Shown: positions 42,093 to 50,745 of the stretch, in pieces
Layout: the number at the start of each line of letters is the position of its first letter
Numbering within the stretch: the first letter of the stretch is position 1
NCBI GenBank assembly: GCA_958443615.1
Contig: CAUCLI010000001.1
Span: 186,001 to 250,000 of the forward strand
DNA from: an uncultured Collinsella sp.
GTDB taxonomy: Bacteria; Actinomycetota; Coriobacteriia; Coriobacteriales; Coriobacteriaceae
Length of the DNA: 64,000 bases
Reading direction: 5' to 3'
Notes under the pieces: generated by a model
Seen by the model: only the letters and a program-made list of their open reading frames with translations
Told to the model about the DNA's origin: nothing
The model's database searches: none
Program-made: the position numbers and the translations under genes

Positions 42093-43013
42093 ATGCCCAT
42101 CCGCATCCCCGACGCCCTTCCCGCGACCGCGGCGCTCGAGAGCGAGAACATCTTCGTCATGACCGAGTATCGTGCGCTGCACCAGGACATTCGTCCGCTG
42201 CGCGTGCTGATCTTGAACCTCATGCCCACCAAGATCGCCACCGAGACGCAGATCATGCGGAAGCTCTCCAACACCCCGCTGCAAATCGAGGTCGAGTTGC
42301 TGCGCACGCGCAGCCACGAGGCGAAGAACGTCTCGCCCGAGCATCTCGAGACGTTCTACCGCACGTTCGACGAGGTGCGCGACGAGCGCTTCGACGGGTT
42401 GATCATCACGGGCGCTCCGGTGGAGAAGCTCGATTTCGCGGATGTCGACTATTGGGACGAGCTGGTGGACATCATGGACTGGTCCACCACCAACGTGCAC
42501 TCCACGCTGCACATCTGCTGGGGGGCGCAAGCGGGACTGTTCCACCACTACGGCATCGACAAGCACGAGCTGCCCGCCAAGCTCTCCGGTGTGTACGAGC
42601 ACGCTCTCGAGAAGCCGAGCTCGCCGCTGGTGCGCGGCCTGGACGACCGCTTTTTCGCCGTGCACTCGCGCTATACCGGTGTGGACGAGGATGCCGTGCG
42701 CGAGCACCCCGAGCTCGAGGTGATCGCGAGCTCGCCCGAGGCGGGCCTCTATCTGGTGAAGAGCGTGGACAGCCGCCGGTTCTTCGTATTCGGCCATCCC
42801 GAGTACGACGCCGACACGCTGCGCCTCGAGTACGAGCGCGACGTTCGCGCGGGCATCGATCCGGATGTGCCGGTGAACTATTTTCCCAACGACGACCCTG
42901 CGCGAGAGCCGCTGTGCTCGTGGCGCGCGCAGGCCCAGCTCATTTACACCAATTGGCTCAACTACTACGTCTATCAGACCACGCCCTACGACGTGACCCG
43001 CGTGGGCGCGTAG
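42093..43013 (+). CDS. metA: MetA homoserine O-acyltransferase (predicted acetyl-CoA type)
   Basis: 306 residues, matching the MetA family end to end. MetA acylates homoserine in methionine synthesis. Catalytic residues fall at exactly the family positions: Cys142 in HICWGAQAGLF, His235 and Glu237 in FGHPEYD. Residue 111 is Glu (TGAPVEKLDF), the residue associated with acetyl-CoA preference in Bacillus-type MetA, where succinyl-CoA enzymes have Gly. Acetylation is therefore predicted despite the usual succinyltransferase name. ATAAAGGAGG precedes the start. It follows a DMT exporter; a tandem-repeat array follows it. Confidence 0.93.
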   Translation: MPIRIPDALPATAALESENIFVMTEYRALHQDIRPLRVLILNLMPTKIATETQIMRKLSNTPLQIEVELLRTRSHEAKNVSPEHLETFYRTFDEVRDERFDGLIITGAPVEKLDFADVDYWDELVDIMDWSTTNVHSTLHICWGAQAGLFHHYGIDKHELPAKLSGVYEHALEKPSSPLVRGLDDRFFAVHSRYTGVDEDAVREHPELEVIASSPEAGLYLVKSVDSRRFFVFGHPEYDADTLRLEYERDVRAGIDPDVPVNYFPNDDPAREPLCSWRAQAQLIYTNWLNYYVYQTTPYDVTRVGA

Positions 43014-43030
43014 GTGCGCTGGGCGCGAGC

Positions 43031-43177
43031 CGCGGCAAGCCCGCTGCCGTGGCGGGACTGCGGCCGCGGCGGGCGCGCGGGTTTGGCGGGACTGCGGCCG
43101 TGGCGGGCGCGCGGGTTTGGCGGGACTGCGGCCGTGGCGGATGCATGACCGCGGCAAGCCCGCTGCCGCGGCGGGCG
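43031..43177. repeat. 34-bp tandem repeat array downstream of metA
   Basis: Units at 43051-43084 and 43085-43118 (GGCGGGACTGCGGCCGYGGC + GGGCGCGCGGGTTT) plus a partial third to 43140. The array is bracketed by two copies of GCGGCAAGCCCGCTGCC at about 43032 and 43151. Very GC-rich; no gene. Probably a strain-variable minisatellite. Confidence 0.75.
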
Positions 43178-43189
43178 CGCAAAGCTCGT

Positions 43190-43360
43190 GGAACTTATGA
43201 ACGGTTTCGCTGGAAACTTTTGGAGCTTGTGAACGAGTCATTCATAAGCTCCTTTTTTGCACGCGTTCTACCTGCGGTTTTAATGGTAGAAATCGTCGGG
43301 CCAAAACCAAACCGTTCATAAGTTCCAATCGTTCATATATTCCAGCCGTTCATAAGCTGC
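43190..43360. repeat. Nested GTTCATAAG palindromes with terminator
   Basis: GGAACTTATGAACGGTTT (43190-43207) is exactly complementary to 43309-43326. Inside, GGAGCTTGTGAA and TTCATAAGCTCC (43222-43252) form a terminator stem followed by T6. After the right arm, CGTTCATA recurs at 17-18-base steps (43313, 43331, 43348). Together these make a large foldable RNA or a repeat-built terminator between metA and pcrA. Confidence 0.65.
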
Positions 43361-43521
43361 AATTTTGCACGTGCCGTACGTCGCCCGTGCGTTGACCCTC
43401 TTGCGGAGAAGGGGTTCATCCGTGCGACCGCGGCGGATATGTCCGGGCGCCTCGGTATACTGAATGGAATCAAGTTGAAGGCCGGCCTCGTGCCGGCCCT
43501 CGTGTGTTTTGGAGAGAGTGC

Positions 43522-46326
43522 ATGTCGAATCAGCCTGGCCTTTGGGACACCCCCGCTCCCGTTCCGACCCCCGAGCCCGACCTCGTACCGCTCGATGCAT
43601 ACGGCGCGACGCCCGACCATATCGAGGTCCCCGCTGATTACATCCCCGTGGACTACGAGCCCGCGGCACCCGCCCCGGCCCCCGTCACCGCCCCGGCGCG
43701 CCCCCTCGTCGACATCGACACGCTCAACCCCGCCCAGCGCGAGGCGGTCCTCACCACGGAGGGGCCGTTGCTCGTGCTCGCGGGCGCCGGCTCCGGCAAG
43801 ACGCGCGTGCTCACCTTCCGCATCGCCCGCATGATCGGCGACCTGGGCATTCGCCCTTGGCAGATCCTCGCCATCACGTTCACCAACAAGGCCGCCGCCG
43901 AGATGCGCGAGCGCCTCTCGGCCATGCTGCCCGACGGCGGGATGCGCGGCATGTGGGTGTGCACCTTCCACGCCATGTGCGTGCGCATGCTGCGCGAGGA
44001 TGCCGACCTGCTCGGCTACACCGGCCAGTTCACCATCTACGACGATGACGATTCCCGCCGCATGGTGCGCGAGATCATGACTCATCTGGGCATCGAGCAA
44101 AAGCAGTACCCCATCAACATGATCCGCTCCAAGATCTCCACGGCCAAAAACGCCATGATCGGCCCCGAGGAGTTCATCGAGAAGGCGAGCTCGCCGCAGG
44201 AGCAGAAGGCCGGCCAGGTCTATCTGGAGCTGGAGCGCCGTCTGCGCGCCGCGAACGCCATGGACTTCGACGACCTGCTGGTCCGCACGCTCGACCTGCT
44301 GCGCACGCGTCCGGAGGTGCTCGAGAAGTACCAGGAGCGCTTCCGCTACATCAGCGTCGACGAGTACCAGGACACCAACCACGTCCAGTACGAGATCGCC
44401 AACCTGCTCGCCGCCAAGTACCAGAACCTCATGGTCGTGGGCGACGACGACCAGTCGATTTACTCGTGGCGCGGCGCGGACATCTCGAACATCCTCGATT
44501 TCGAGAAGGACTTCAAGCAGGCCAAGGTGGTCAAGCTCGAGCAGAATTACCGATCGACCGGCCACATTCTGGCCGCCGCCAACGCCGTGGTGCGCAACAA
44601 CTCTCAGCGCAAGGAGAAGCGCCTGTTCACCGATTTGGACGACGGCGAGAAGATCCAGGCCTACCAGGCGAGTGACGAGCGCGACGAGGGCCGCTGGATC
44701 GCCTCCGAGATCGAGAAGCTGCGCACCGCCGGCATTAGCTACGACGACATGGCCGTCTTCTACCGCACGAACGCGCAGTCCCGTATCTTGGAAGATATGT
44801 TCCTGCGCGCGGGCGTGCCCTACAAGATCGTGGGCGGCACGCGATTCTTCGACCGCGCCGAGATCCGCGATGTCATGGCGTATCTCAAGATGATCGTGAA
44901 CCCCGCGGACGAGATGAGCGTCAAACGCGTCATCAACACCCCGCGCCGCGGCATCGGCTCGACCTCCATCGGCAAGATCGAGGATCTGGCCCGCATGAAC
45001 GCCTGCTCGTTCTTCCAGGCGTGCGAGCTCGCCATCGCCGAGACGGGCATGTTCTCCGCCAAGGTGCGCCACGCCCTCGGGGACTTCGTGAACATCGTGC
45101 GCGAGGGGCGTCGCATGGACGGCGAGCTCAAGGACGTCGTCGAGATGATCGTGGACAAGAGCGGCCTGGTGCAGGCGTTCCGCGCCGAGGGCACCATGGA
45201 GGCCGAATCGCGTGCCGAGAACATCCAGGAGTTCCTGGGCGTCGCCGCTGAATTCGAGGAGACGCACGGGGATATCGAGGGCACGCTCGAGAGCCTCGAG
45301 GAGCTGCGCGCCGCCGGCGTGGCGGACGTGCCCGAGGCCGCTCCCGCAGCGCCCGCCGTGTCCGTTTCCACAGCGCCCGCTATCGCGATGTCGGCGGGTG
45401 CCTCAATGACCGCGGCCGTCGGTGCGCCTGCTGGCGCATTGGCGAGTCCCGCCATGGCGGCCGTCCCCGCCCCGAACGCCGCGGCTCTCGCCGCTGCCGA
45501 GGTCGAGCGCATGTACGGCCCGCTCGCCTGCAAGGCCCTGCCGGCCCTGCTCGAGTGGCTGGCGCTGCGCAGCGACCTGGACGCCCTGGCAGGGGAGACC
45601 CGCGCCATCACCATGATGACGGTCCACTCCGCCAAGGGCCTGGAGTTCCCCGCCGTGTTCGTGGCCGGCATGGAGGAGGGCATCTTCCCGCACGTCGCCG
45701 GCTGGTCCGACGACGACCCCGCAAAGCTCGAGGAGGAGCGTCGCCTGGCCTACGTCGCCATCACGCGCGCCCGCAAGCGCCTGTTCCTCACCTATGCCGC
45801 CACGCGCCGCACCTACGGTTCTACGCAGGCCAACCCGCGCTCGCGCTTTGTGAACGAGATTCCCGCCGCGAACATCGAGTTCTCCGGGATCGGTTCTTCC
45901 GGGTTCGAGGGCACCGGCTGGGAGAAGCGCGGCGACCGTCGCGGTACCTTTGGCTCGGGCCAGGGTTCGGACATGTACGGCGGGCGCGTGTTCGGTTCGT
46001 ATACGCGCTCCACGCCGGGGACGCAGCGGCGCAAGGGGGTCAGCGCGGACGCCGGTCGCATGCCCGGTTCCGATCGTGGGCCCGCGACGTTCGGCTCCGG
46101 TGCGCCGCGCCCCAAGAAGAGCGCCGTCTCGGCGACGGTCGAACGCAAGGTGGATGCCGAGGCCGCTGCCACGACGTTCGTCGCCGGCGACCGCGTGAGC
46201 CACAAGACGTTCGGCCCGGGCACGGTCATCTCCGCCGCCGGAGATATGATCGAGGTCCAGTTCGAGCGTTCCGGCCAGACGAAGAAGCTGATGAAGGGAT
46301 TCGCCCCCATCGTCAAGATCGTATAG
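43522..46326 (+). CDS. pcrA: PcrA/UvrD-type superfamily 1A DNA helicase
   Basis: 934 residues. SF1A helicase for repair and replication-fork maintenance. Walker A is AGAGSGKTRVL near residue 87; VDEYQDTNHVQY is motif II near 275; VGDDDQSIYSWRGA is motif III. TVHSAKGLEFPAVFVAGMEE and AYVAITRARKRLFLTYA complete the core. The C-terminal Tudor-like domain (VSHKTFGPGTVISAAGDMIE) that binds RNA polymerase is present. Oddities: a 65-residue Pro/Ala-rich N-terminal extension and a ~75-residue Ala/Pro/Met-rich insertion (about 590-660) just before the SAKGLE motif. GGAGAG precedes ATG 43522. Confidence 0.93.
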   Translation: MSNQPGLWDTPAPVPTPEPDLVPLDAYGATPDHIEVPADYIPVDYEPAAPAPAPVTAPARPLVDIDTLNPAQREAVLTTEGPLLVLAGAGSGKTRVLTFRIARMIGDLGIRPWQILAITFTNKAAAEMRERLSAMLPDGGMRGMWVCTFHAMCVRMLREDADLLGYTGQFTIYDDDDSRRMVREIMTHLGIEQKQYPINMIRSKISTAKNAMIGPEEFIEKASSPQEQKAGQVYLELERRLRAANAMDFDDLLVRTLDLLRTRPEVLEKYQERFRYISVDEYQDTNHVQYEIANLLAAKYQNLMVVGDDDQSIYSWRGADISNILDFEKDFKQAKVVKLEQNYRSTGHILAAANAVVRNNSQRKEKRLFTDLDDGEKIQAYQASDERDEGRWIASEIEKLRTAGISYDDMAVFYRTNAQSRILEDMFLRAGVPYKIVGGTRFFDRAEIRDVMAYLKMIVNPADEMSVKRVINTPRRGIGSTSIGKIEDLARMNACSFFQACELAIAETGMFSAKVRHALGDFVNIVREGRRMDGELKDVVEMIVDKSGLVQAFRAEGTMEAESRAENIQEFLGVAAEFEETHGDIEGTLESLEELRAAGVADVPEAAPAAPAVSVSTAPAIAMSAGASMTAAVGAPAGALASPAMAAVPAPNAAALAAAEVERMYGPLACKALPALLEWLALRSDLDALAGETRAITMMTVHSAKGLEFPAVFVAGMEEGIFPHVAGWSDDDPAKLEEERRLAYVAITRARKRLFLTYAATRRTYGSTQANPRSRFVNEIPAANIEFSGIGSSGFEGTGWEKRGDRRGTFGSGQGSDMYGGRVFGSYTRSTPGTQRRKGVSADAGRMPGSDRGPATFGSGAPRPKKSAVSATVERKVDAEAAATTFVAGDRVSHKTFGPGTVISAAGDMIEVQFERSGQTKKLMKGFAPIVKIV

Positions 46327-46471
46327 CGCTGCCGTTGCGCGCTGCCATTTGCCCCCGGCGCCTTTGAGATCCGCCCCGGCGCCTTTGGCTGAAAACGAGC
46401 CATTGGCTTCGGGACGGATGGCCAGTGCGCCCAATGCTCTTCGGCGTACCGCGTTGCACCGCTTGTTCGCG

Positions 46472-47239
46472 CTAGCAGACGCGTCGATAGGTGACGCCGG
46501 TGGGATCCATGCTGATGGCGAGTCGGTACGCGTCGCCTCGGTAATACGTCACCGAGAGTTCAAAGGGACGGTCGAGCGTGTCGAAGGCGCCTCGCAGCGC
46601 CGCGGCCCCGGTGGGCACTTCGAGGAGACGGGCCTCGCGGGCATCGAGCGTAACCGCCTCGAAGAGATCGTCCGCGCGATTGGGGATGATCCCGGCATGC
46701 TCTGCAAGGTGCGCGTAGAGGGACAGCTCCACATCCTCCTGTCTGAGGGAGGGGCATAGGGAGCAGGGGAGCCACGAGGTCTCAATGCGCAGGGGTTTGC
46801 CGTCGGCGAACCTCAGGCGCTTTGTTTCCCAAAGCGAGGACCCCGGGCGTATGTTGAGCGGGGTGCACGAGGCGGGCGTCCCTTTGATTTTCTTGACATG
46901 GATGAGCTTGGATGAGGGCGCCTTTCCCGCCCCTCTCATCTCGTCGGTGAATCCGAGCATGAGGTCGAGCCCGGCGTCGGCTCCGATGATGGGAAATGTG
47001 CCCTTGCCGCGCCGGCGCGTGACGCGCTTTTCGTCCACCAAATCTTGGAAGCAGCGGCGCACGGTGGCGCGCGATAGGTCGAGCGCCTCGCAGAGCTGCT
47101 GCTCGGTGGGAAGGGGCTTTTCCTCGGTGATCACCCCCGCCGCGATGAGCTGCAATAGCCTTTGCTTGAGCTGCTGGTAAAGAGGGGTGGGTAGCGTGTC
47201 GTCTAGCGGGTTGCGCCGCAGTTCCTCTAAAGCGTCCAT
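46472..47239 (-). CDS. GntR family (UTRA) transcriptional regulator
   Basis: 255 residues. The winged helix is at ~15-80 (PLPTEQQLCEALDLSRATVR, then RVTRRRGKGTFPI) and the UTRA effector domain at ~95-250 (ELSVTYYRGDAYRLAISM). The start at 47239 has GGAG six bases ahead. A 10-bp inverted repeat at 47253-47274, right over its promoter, and another GTATGGT palindrome at 47336-47353 are likely operators, so it should repress itself and the divergent small gene. The effector is unknown; sugars or amino-sugar phosphates are usual for UTRA domains. Confidence 0.88.
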   Translation of the reverse strand: MDALEELRRNPLDDTLPTPLYQQLKQRLLQLIAAGVITEEKPLPTEQQLCEALDLSRATVRRCFQDLVDEKRVTRRRGKGTFPIIGADAGLDLMLGFTDEMRGAGKAPSSKLIHVKKIKGTPASCTPLNIRPGSSLWETKRLRFADGKPLRIETSWLPCSLCPSLRQEDVELSLYAHLAEHAGIIPNRADDLFEAVTLDAREARLLEVPTGAAALRGAFDTLDRPFELSVTYYRGDAYRLAISMDPTGVTYRRVC

Positions 47240-47252
47240 GGTGGTCTCCAAA

Positions 47253-47353
47253 ATGTATGGTACATACCGTACATTCTAATAATATGGGCACCCTGATGAT
47301 CGGTTCGCCCGGCAGACGGTATGCTTTCTTCAAAAGTATGGTAGAGACCATAC
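47253..47353. promoter_or_regulatory. GntR operators, GTATGGT palindromes
   Basis: ATGTATGGTA-CA-TACCGTACAT at 47253-47274 has 9 of 10 complementary arm positions. GTATGGT-AGAG-ACCATAC at 47336-47353 is perfect. A GGTATG half-site lies near 47318. They flank the divergent promoters of the GntR gene and the small gene at 47379 and share the half-site GTATGGT. Confidence 0.7.
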
Positions 47354-47378
47354 AAACAGGACAAGAAGGGAGCTCGCC

Positions 47379-47756
47379 ATGACCAGTGCGAATCCAACGA
47401 CCATCATCCCCTGCATCGAGCGTTGCGGCTCGTTCGCATCTGCCGCCGAGCAAGTGGATCGGACGCTCGCCTCGCTTGCCGCGTGCGCGCAGTCCGGTGT
47501 GTTTCCGGAGTCCAAGGGCATGGCGCCCTATGGTGGTGCATGCGTCGAGATCCCCTACGCAGAGCAGGACGTTCAAGAATTCCGCGCTCTTGCCGCGATT
47601 TGCCACGCGCGCGGTTATCGCGTCGTCGCGCGAATCGAATGCTCTCAAATGGACCCTTCCGAGAGAGAGTGGGCGGGGAGCATGGCCAGCGCCTCCGGCG
47701 CCAATGGTCTCCGCTTTGTCGAGCAACCTGCATATCCGAGCGCCCGCGCGGCGTAA
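47379..47756 (+). CDS. Small protein of unknown function under GntR control
   Basis: 125 residues, mixed alpha/beta, with Cys in IPCIERCGSF and SLAACAQSG and a conserved-looking ending RVVARIECS. No membrane segment or signal peptide. GGGAG lies eight bases before the ATG. It is divergent from the GntR gene across two palindromic operators and is the only gene they can control to the right, so it is the likely regulated target. I do not recognise the family. It could be the remaining 5' part of a longer metabolic gene, since no operon partner follows on this strand. Confidence 0.55.
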   Translation: MTSANPTTIIPCIERCGSFASAAEQVDRTLASLAACAQSGVFPESKGMAPYGGACVEIPYAEQDVQEFRALAAICHARGYRVVARIECSQMDPSEREWAGSMASASGANGLRFVEQPAYPSARAA

Positions 47757-47892
47757 AGCACCTTGGGGGATGTGCGGTGGCGAGGCCTTCCAACACGGGT
47801 GACGAACACAACAACCGCCTCATGCCAATCGCCACTGCGCCCCCGCCCCGATGCCAATCGCATAATAGTGGTGGCTTCTTGCATATTGTGAG

Positions 47893-47951
47893 AGTCACTC
47901 CGCTCTGATAAAGTACCAATTCTATATCGAAATCTCTCGAGCGGAGCGACT
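47893..47951 (+). promoter_or_regulatory. Start-site-sequestering hairpin in the brnQ leader
   Basis: AGTCACTCCGCTC (47893-47905) pairs at 12 of 13 positions with GAGCGGAGCGACT (47939-47951), which contains the ribosome-binding GGAG and touches the ATG at 47952. In this fold translation would be blocked; an alternative fold or a ligand could release it. The 33-base loop is AT-rich. The idea is inferred from structure alone. Confidence 0.6.
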
Positions 47952-49286
47952 ATGGCAACCGGCAAGCTGACATCGAGACAGTCCCTCTTTGTGGGAGTCA
48001 CCCTCTTCTCCATGTTCTTCGGCGCGGGCAACCTCATCATCCCGCCCCTGCTCGGCCTTCAGGCAGGCGAGTCCGTCGTGCCCGCCATGGCGGGCTTCCT
48101 CGTCACGGGCATCGGCCTGCCCATGCTCGGCATCATCGCCGTGGGCCTCGCCGGCACCATCCGCGACCTCGCCTCGCGCGTGCACCCGCTGTTCGCGCGC
48201 GTGTTCGTGGCGGCGGTCTACCTCGCGATCGGCCCGTGCCTGGCCATTCCGCGAACGTCGTCCACCTCGTTCGAGATGTTCGAGCCGTTGCTGCCCGCGG
48301 GCGTGTCGCTCGAGATGGCGCGCCTCATTTTCTCGGTCGTTTTCTTCGCCGCCGCGTACCTGCTCGCCATGCATCCCAACGCGCTCACCAAGCTGCTCGG
48401 TCGCATCACCGGCCCGGCGCTCATCGGCTTGCTTGTCTTCGTGATCGGTGCCGCCCTGCTCGATCCGGCGCCTTCGCTTCAGGCTGCCCGCGCCTCATAT
48501 ACCTCCGCGCCCGCGATGTCGGGTTTCCTCACGGGCTATCAGACCATGGACCTGCTCGCCTCGCTGACGTTCGGCATCGTCATCGCCACCAACATCCGGG
48601 AGCTCGGCGTGACGGACGACGCCGGCCTCATGCGCGAGGTCTCGCGCGCGGGTGTGTTCGCGGGTCTGTTGATGGGCGTCGTCTACTGCGGGCTCGCCGT
48701 TGTGGGCGTGAACATGGCGGCCGCTTTGCCGAATGCGACCAACGGCGCCGAGATCCTGGCTGCATCGGCCGGGGTGCACTTCGGAACGGCAGGAACGGTG
48801 ATCGTCGCCGCGATCTTTTTGCTCGCATGCCTCAACGTCTGCATCGGTCTCATCAGCTGCTGCGGCACCTATTTCGCCGATGAATTCCCGCGCGCGCCCT
48901 ATCGCATGTGGGCGCTCGGCTTTGCGGTGTTCTCCTGCGTGGTGTCGAACTTCGGCCTCGACGCCATCCTCACGTTCTCCGTGCCGCTTTTGAACGCGCT
49001 GTATCCCATGGCCATCGTGCTCGTGGTGATGGGCATGATGCACAAGGTGTGCGACCGCGCGCCGCGGGTGTGGCCGTGCGTCGTGGCGCTGACGGGCGTG
49101 GTGAGCGTGGTTACCGCCGTGCGCGATGCGTTCTTCCCGGGCGCACTTCCCGGTCTGGATGCCGCCCCGCTGGCCGATGTCGGACTCGGTTGGGTTGCGC
49201 CGGCGATGTTCGGCGTGTTGCTGGGGCTGCTGTTTTCCCTGGATGGGGATGGGCGCTCTGCAAAGGCGGACGCGGATAGGGGCTAG
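47952..49286 (+). CDS. brnQ: BrnQ-type branched-chain amino acid:cation symporter
   Basis: 444 residues with about twelve membrane helices. BrnQ proteins import leucine, isoleucine and valine with Na+ or H+. The signature TLFSMFFGAGNLIIPPLLGL in the first helix and LYLAIGPCLAIPRTSSTSFE-like sequence in the third (here VYLAIGPCLAIPRTSSTSFE) are diagnostic. GGAG lies just before the ATG within a hairpin, suggesting translational control. A long terminator follows at 49413-49480. It has no operon partner. Confidence 0.92.
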   Translation: MATGKLTSRQSLFVGVTLFSMFFGAGNLIIPPLLGLQAGESVVPAMAGFLVTGIGLPMLGIIAVGLAGTIRDLASRVHPLFARVFVAAVYLAIGPCLAIPRTSSTSFEMFEPLLPAGVSLEMARLIFSVVFFAAAYLLAMHPNALTKLLGRITGPALIGLLVFVIGAALLDPAPSLQAARASYTSAPAMSGFLTGYQTMDLLASLTFGIVIATNIRELGVTDDAGLMREVSRAGVFAGLLMGVVYCGLAVVGVNMAAALPNATNGAEILAASAGVHFGTAGTVIVAAIFLLACLNVCIGLISCCGTYFADEFPRAPYRMWALGFAVFSCVVSNFGLDAILTFSVPLLNALYPMAIVLVVMGMMHKVCDRAPRVWPCVVALTGVVSVVTAVRDAFFPGALPGLDAAPLADVGLGWVAPAMFGVLLGLLFSLDGDGRSAKADADRG

Positions 49287-49372
49287 CCGCCGGGTTTAGT
49301 GCCGCGCCGCCGGGTTTAACACCGAGCCGCGGGTTTAATATCGCGCCGCTGGGTTTAATGCCGAGCCATCCT
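49287..49372. repeat. GGGTTTAAT short tandem repeats after brnQ
   Basis: CCGCYGGGTTTA recurs four times (about 49287-49360) at ~20-base steps with GCCGMGCC spacers. Non-coding. Probably a small variable array. Confidence 0.6.
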
Positions 49373-49412
49373 TCGCTTGCTCCGCAAGTCGCCTCCGGCG
49401 TTTCGTTGAATT

Positions 49413-49480
49413 TCGAGTGAGTGGTTTTCCTTCATTTGAGTAAGTCCAAATGAAGGAAATCCACTCACTCGATTTTTTTT
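49413..49480 (+). terminator. Long hairpin terminator after brnQ
   Basis: CGAGTGAGTGG then TTTCCTTCATTTG pair with the complementary CAAATGAAGGAAA and CCACTCACTCG over some 24 bases, with a central mismatch and an eight-base loop, followed by T8 (49473-49480). An unusually long terminator. Confidence 0.85.
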
Positions 49481-49548
49481 GGATAACGTCCTTCGGGGCA
49501 TGACCGCCAGGCTATCGCATCTTCGGAGCGTGCCCGCCAAGTCGTTCG

Positions 49549-49640
49549 CGCCCTTGGGGCCGGCGTGCAAGCTGTGTTCGCCCTTGGGGCCGGCGTGCAA
49601 GCTGTGTTCGCCCTCGGAGCACGCCCGACAAGCCGTTCGC
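49549..49640. repeat. 30-bp tandem repeat before the ROK kinase
   Basis: CGCCCTTGGGGCCGGCGTGC... occurs as two identical 30-base units (49549-49578, 49579-49608) plus a diverged third. Non-coding minisatellite upstream of the sugar-kinase promoter. Confidence 0.7.
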
Positions 49641-49740
49641 GCCTTTGGGTCCGAGGCCTGATGGCGATGCGATGCGCACGGCGGTATAGTTGCACTCGGA
49701 TATCGGTCGGGCGCAAGGCCCGTGCTGGAAAGGAGACCCC

Positions 49741-50703
49741 ATGGCGGAGAGCAGACAGTACTACATCGGCATCGACGTTGGAGGAACCTCCGTCAAACTC
49801 GGGTTGTTCGATGAGGCCGGCGAGCTGCTCGGCAAGACGAGCGTCCCCACCCCCTCGCTGGCCTGTGCGGAGGGCCGCGCCGCCGTGGTGGGCGGCATCG
49901 AGCAGCTCATGGCCGGCGTGCAGCAGCCCATGCTCTTCGTGCGCGGCATCGGCCTCGCCATTCCCTGCCCGGTGCCCGCCAGCGGCGTGATCACCGTGGC
50001 GGCCAATATCGAGATCGATGCCCCGGCGCTCAAGGAGGCGCTCCAGGAGCGTTGCCCCAACGCGGCGATCCGTTACGTGAACGACGCCAACGCCGCCGCT
50101 ATGGGCGAGGTGTGGCGCGGCAGTGCGCAAGGGCATCGCAGCATGGTCATGGTGACCATCGGAACGGGCCTCGGTGGCGGCGTGGTGGTGAACGGCGACG
50201 TCATCGACGGCGCGTTCGGCGCCGGCGGCGAGATCGGGCACATCTGCGTGAACCCGGGCGAGGAGCGCACGTGCGGCTGCGGTTTGCATGGCTGCCTGGA
50301 ACAGTACGCGTCGGCGTCGGGCGTGGCGAGCAACTATCTTCGCGTATGCGAGCAGCGCGGTGTCGAGCCCATCGAGCTCGCGGGCCCGAGTGACTCGCGC
50401 TCCGTCTTCGACGCCGCCCGCGCCGGTGACGATGCGGCGCTCGCCGCGATCGACGTGACCATGGATTACCTCTCGCTCGGCCTGCAGATCATCTCCGCCG
50501 TCGTGGACCCCGAGGTCTACGTGCTCGGTGGGGGCGCGTCTGCCTCGGCAGACATGTTCCTCGATTCCCTGCGAAAGAAGTATGCTGCCCGCGCGTTCCC
50601 CGCGAGTCGCGCCACGGCGATCGAGGTCGCCTCGCTCGGCAACGACGCCGGTATCTTCGGTGCGGCGTACGTGGCCCTGCGCGCCGCCGCCCGCGAGGTG
50701 TAG
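49741..50703 (+). CDS. ROK-family sugar kinase (probable glucokinase)
   Basis: 320 residues. The phosphate loop GIDVGGTSVKLGLF is at residue ~8. The ROK signature with the zinc ligands is ICVNPGEERTCGCGLHGCLE near 180, and the catalytic Asp lies in NDANAAAMGE near 115. This resembles the glucokinase branch of ROK proteins, which phosphorylate glucose or related hexoses with ATP. ATG 49741 follows AAAGGAG; the longer frame is rejected. It stands alone between BrnQ and a divergent PHP phosphatase. Confidence 0.88.
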   Translation: MAESRQYYIGIDVGGTSVKLGLFDEAGELLGKTSVPTPSLACAEGRAAVVGGIEQLMAGVQQPMLFVRGIGLAIPCPVPASGVITVAANIEIDAPALKEALQERCPNAAIRYVNDANAAAMGEVWRGSAQGHRSMVMVTIGTGLGGGVVVNGDVIDGAFGAGGEIGHICVNPGEERTCGCGLHGCLEQYASASGVASNYLRVCEQRGVEPIELAGPSDSRSVFDAARAGDDAALAAIDVTMDYLSLGLQIISAVVDPEVYVLGGGASASADMFLDSLRKKYAARAFPASRATAIEVASLGNDAGIFGAAYVALRAAAREV

Positions 50704-50745
50704 CGGCGCGGTCCGGTGCGTCCGGGTGCTTAGGGCGGCGCGGCG

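Noticed and set aside
43031..43177. Possible CRISPR array
   Set aside because: 34-base units abut directly without unique spacers; a minisatellite.
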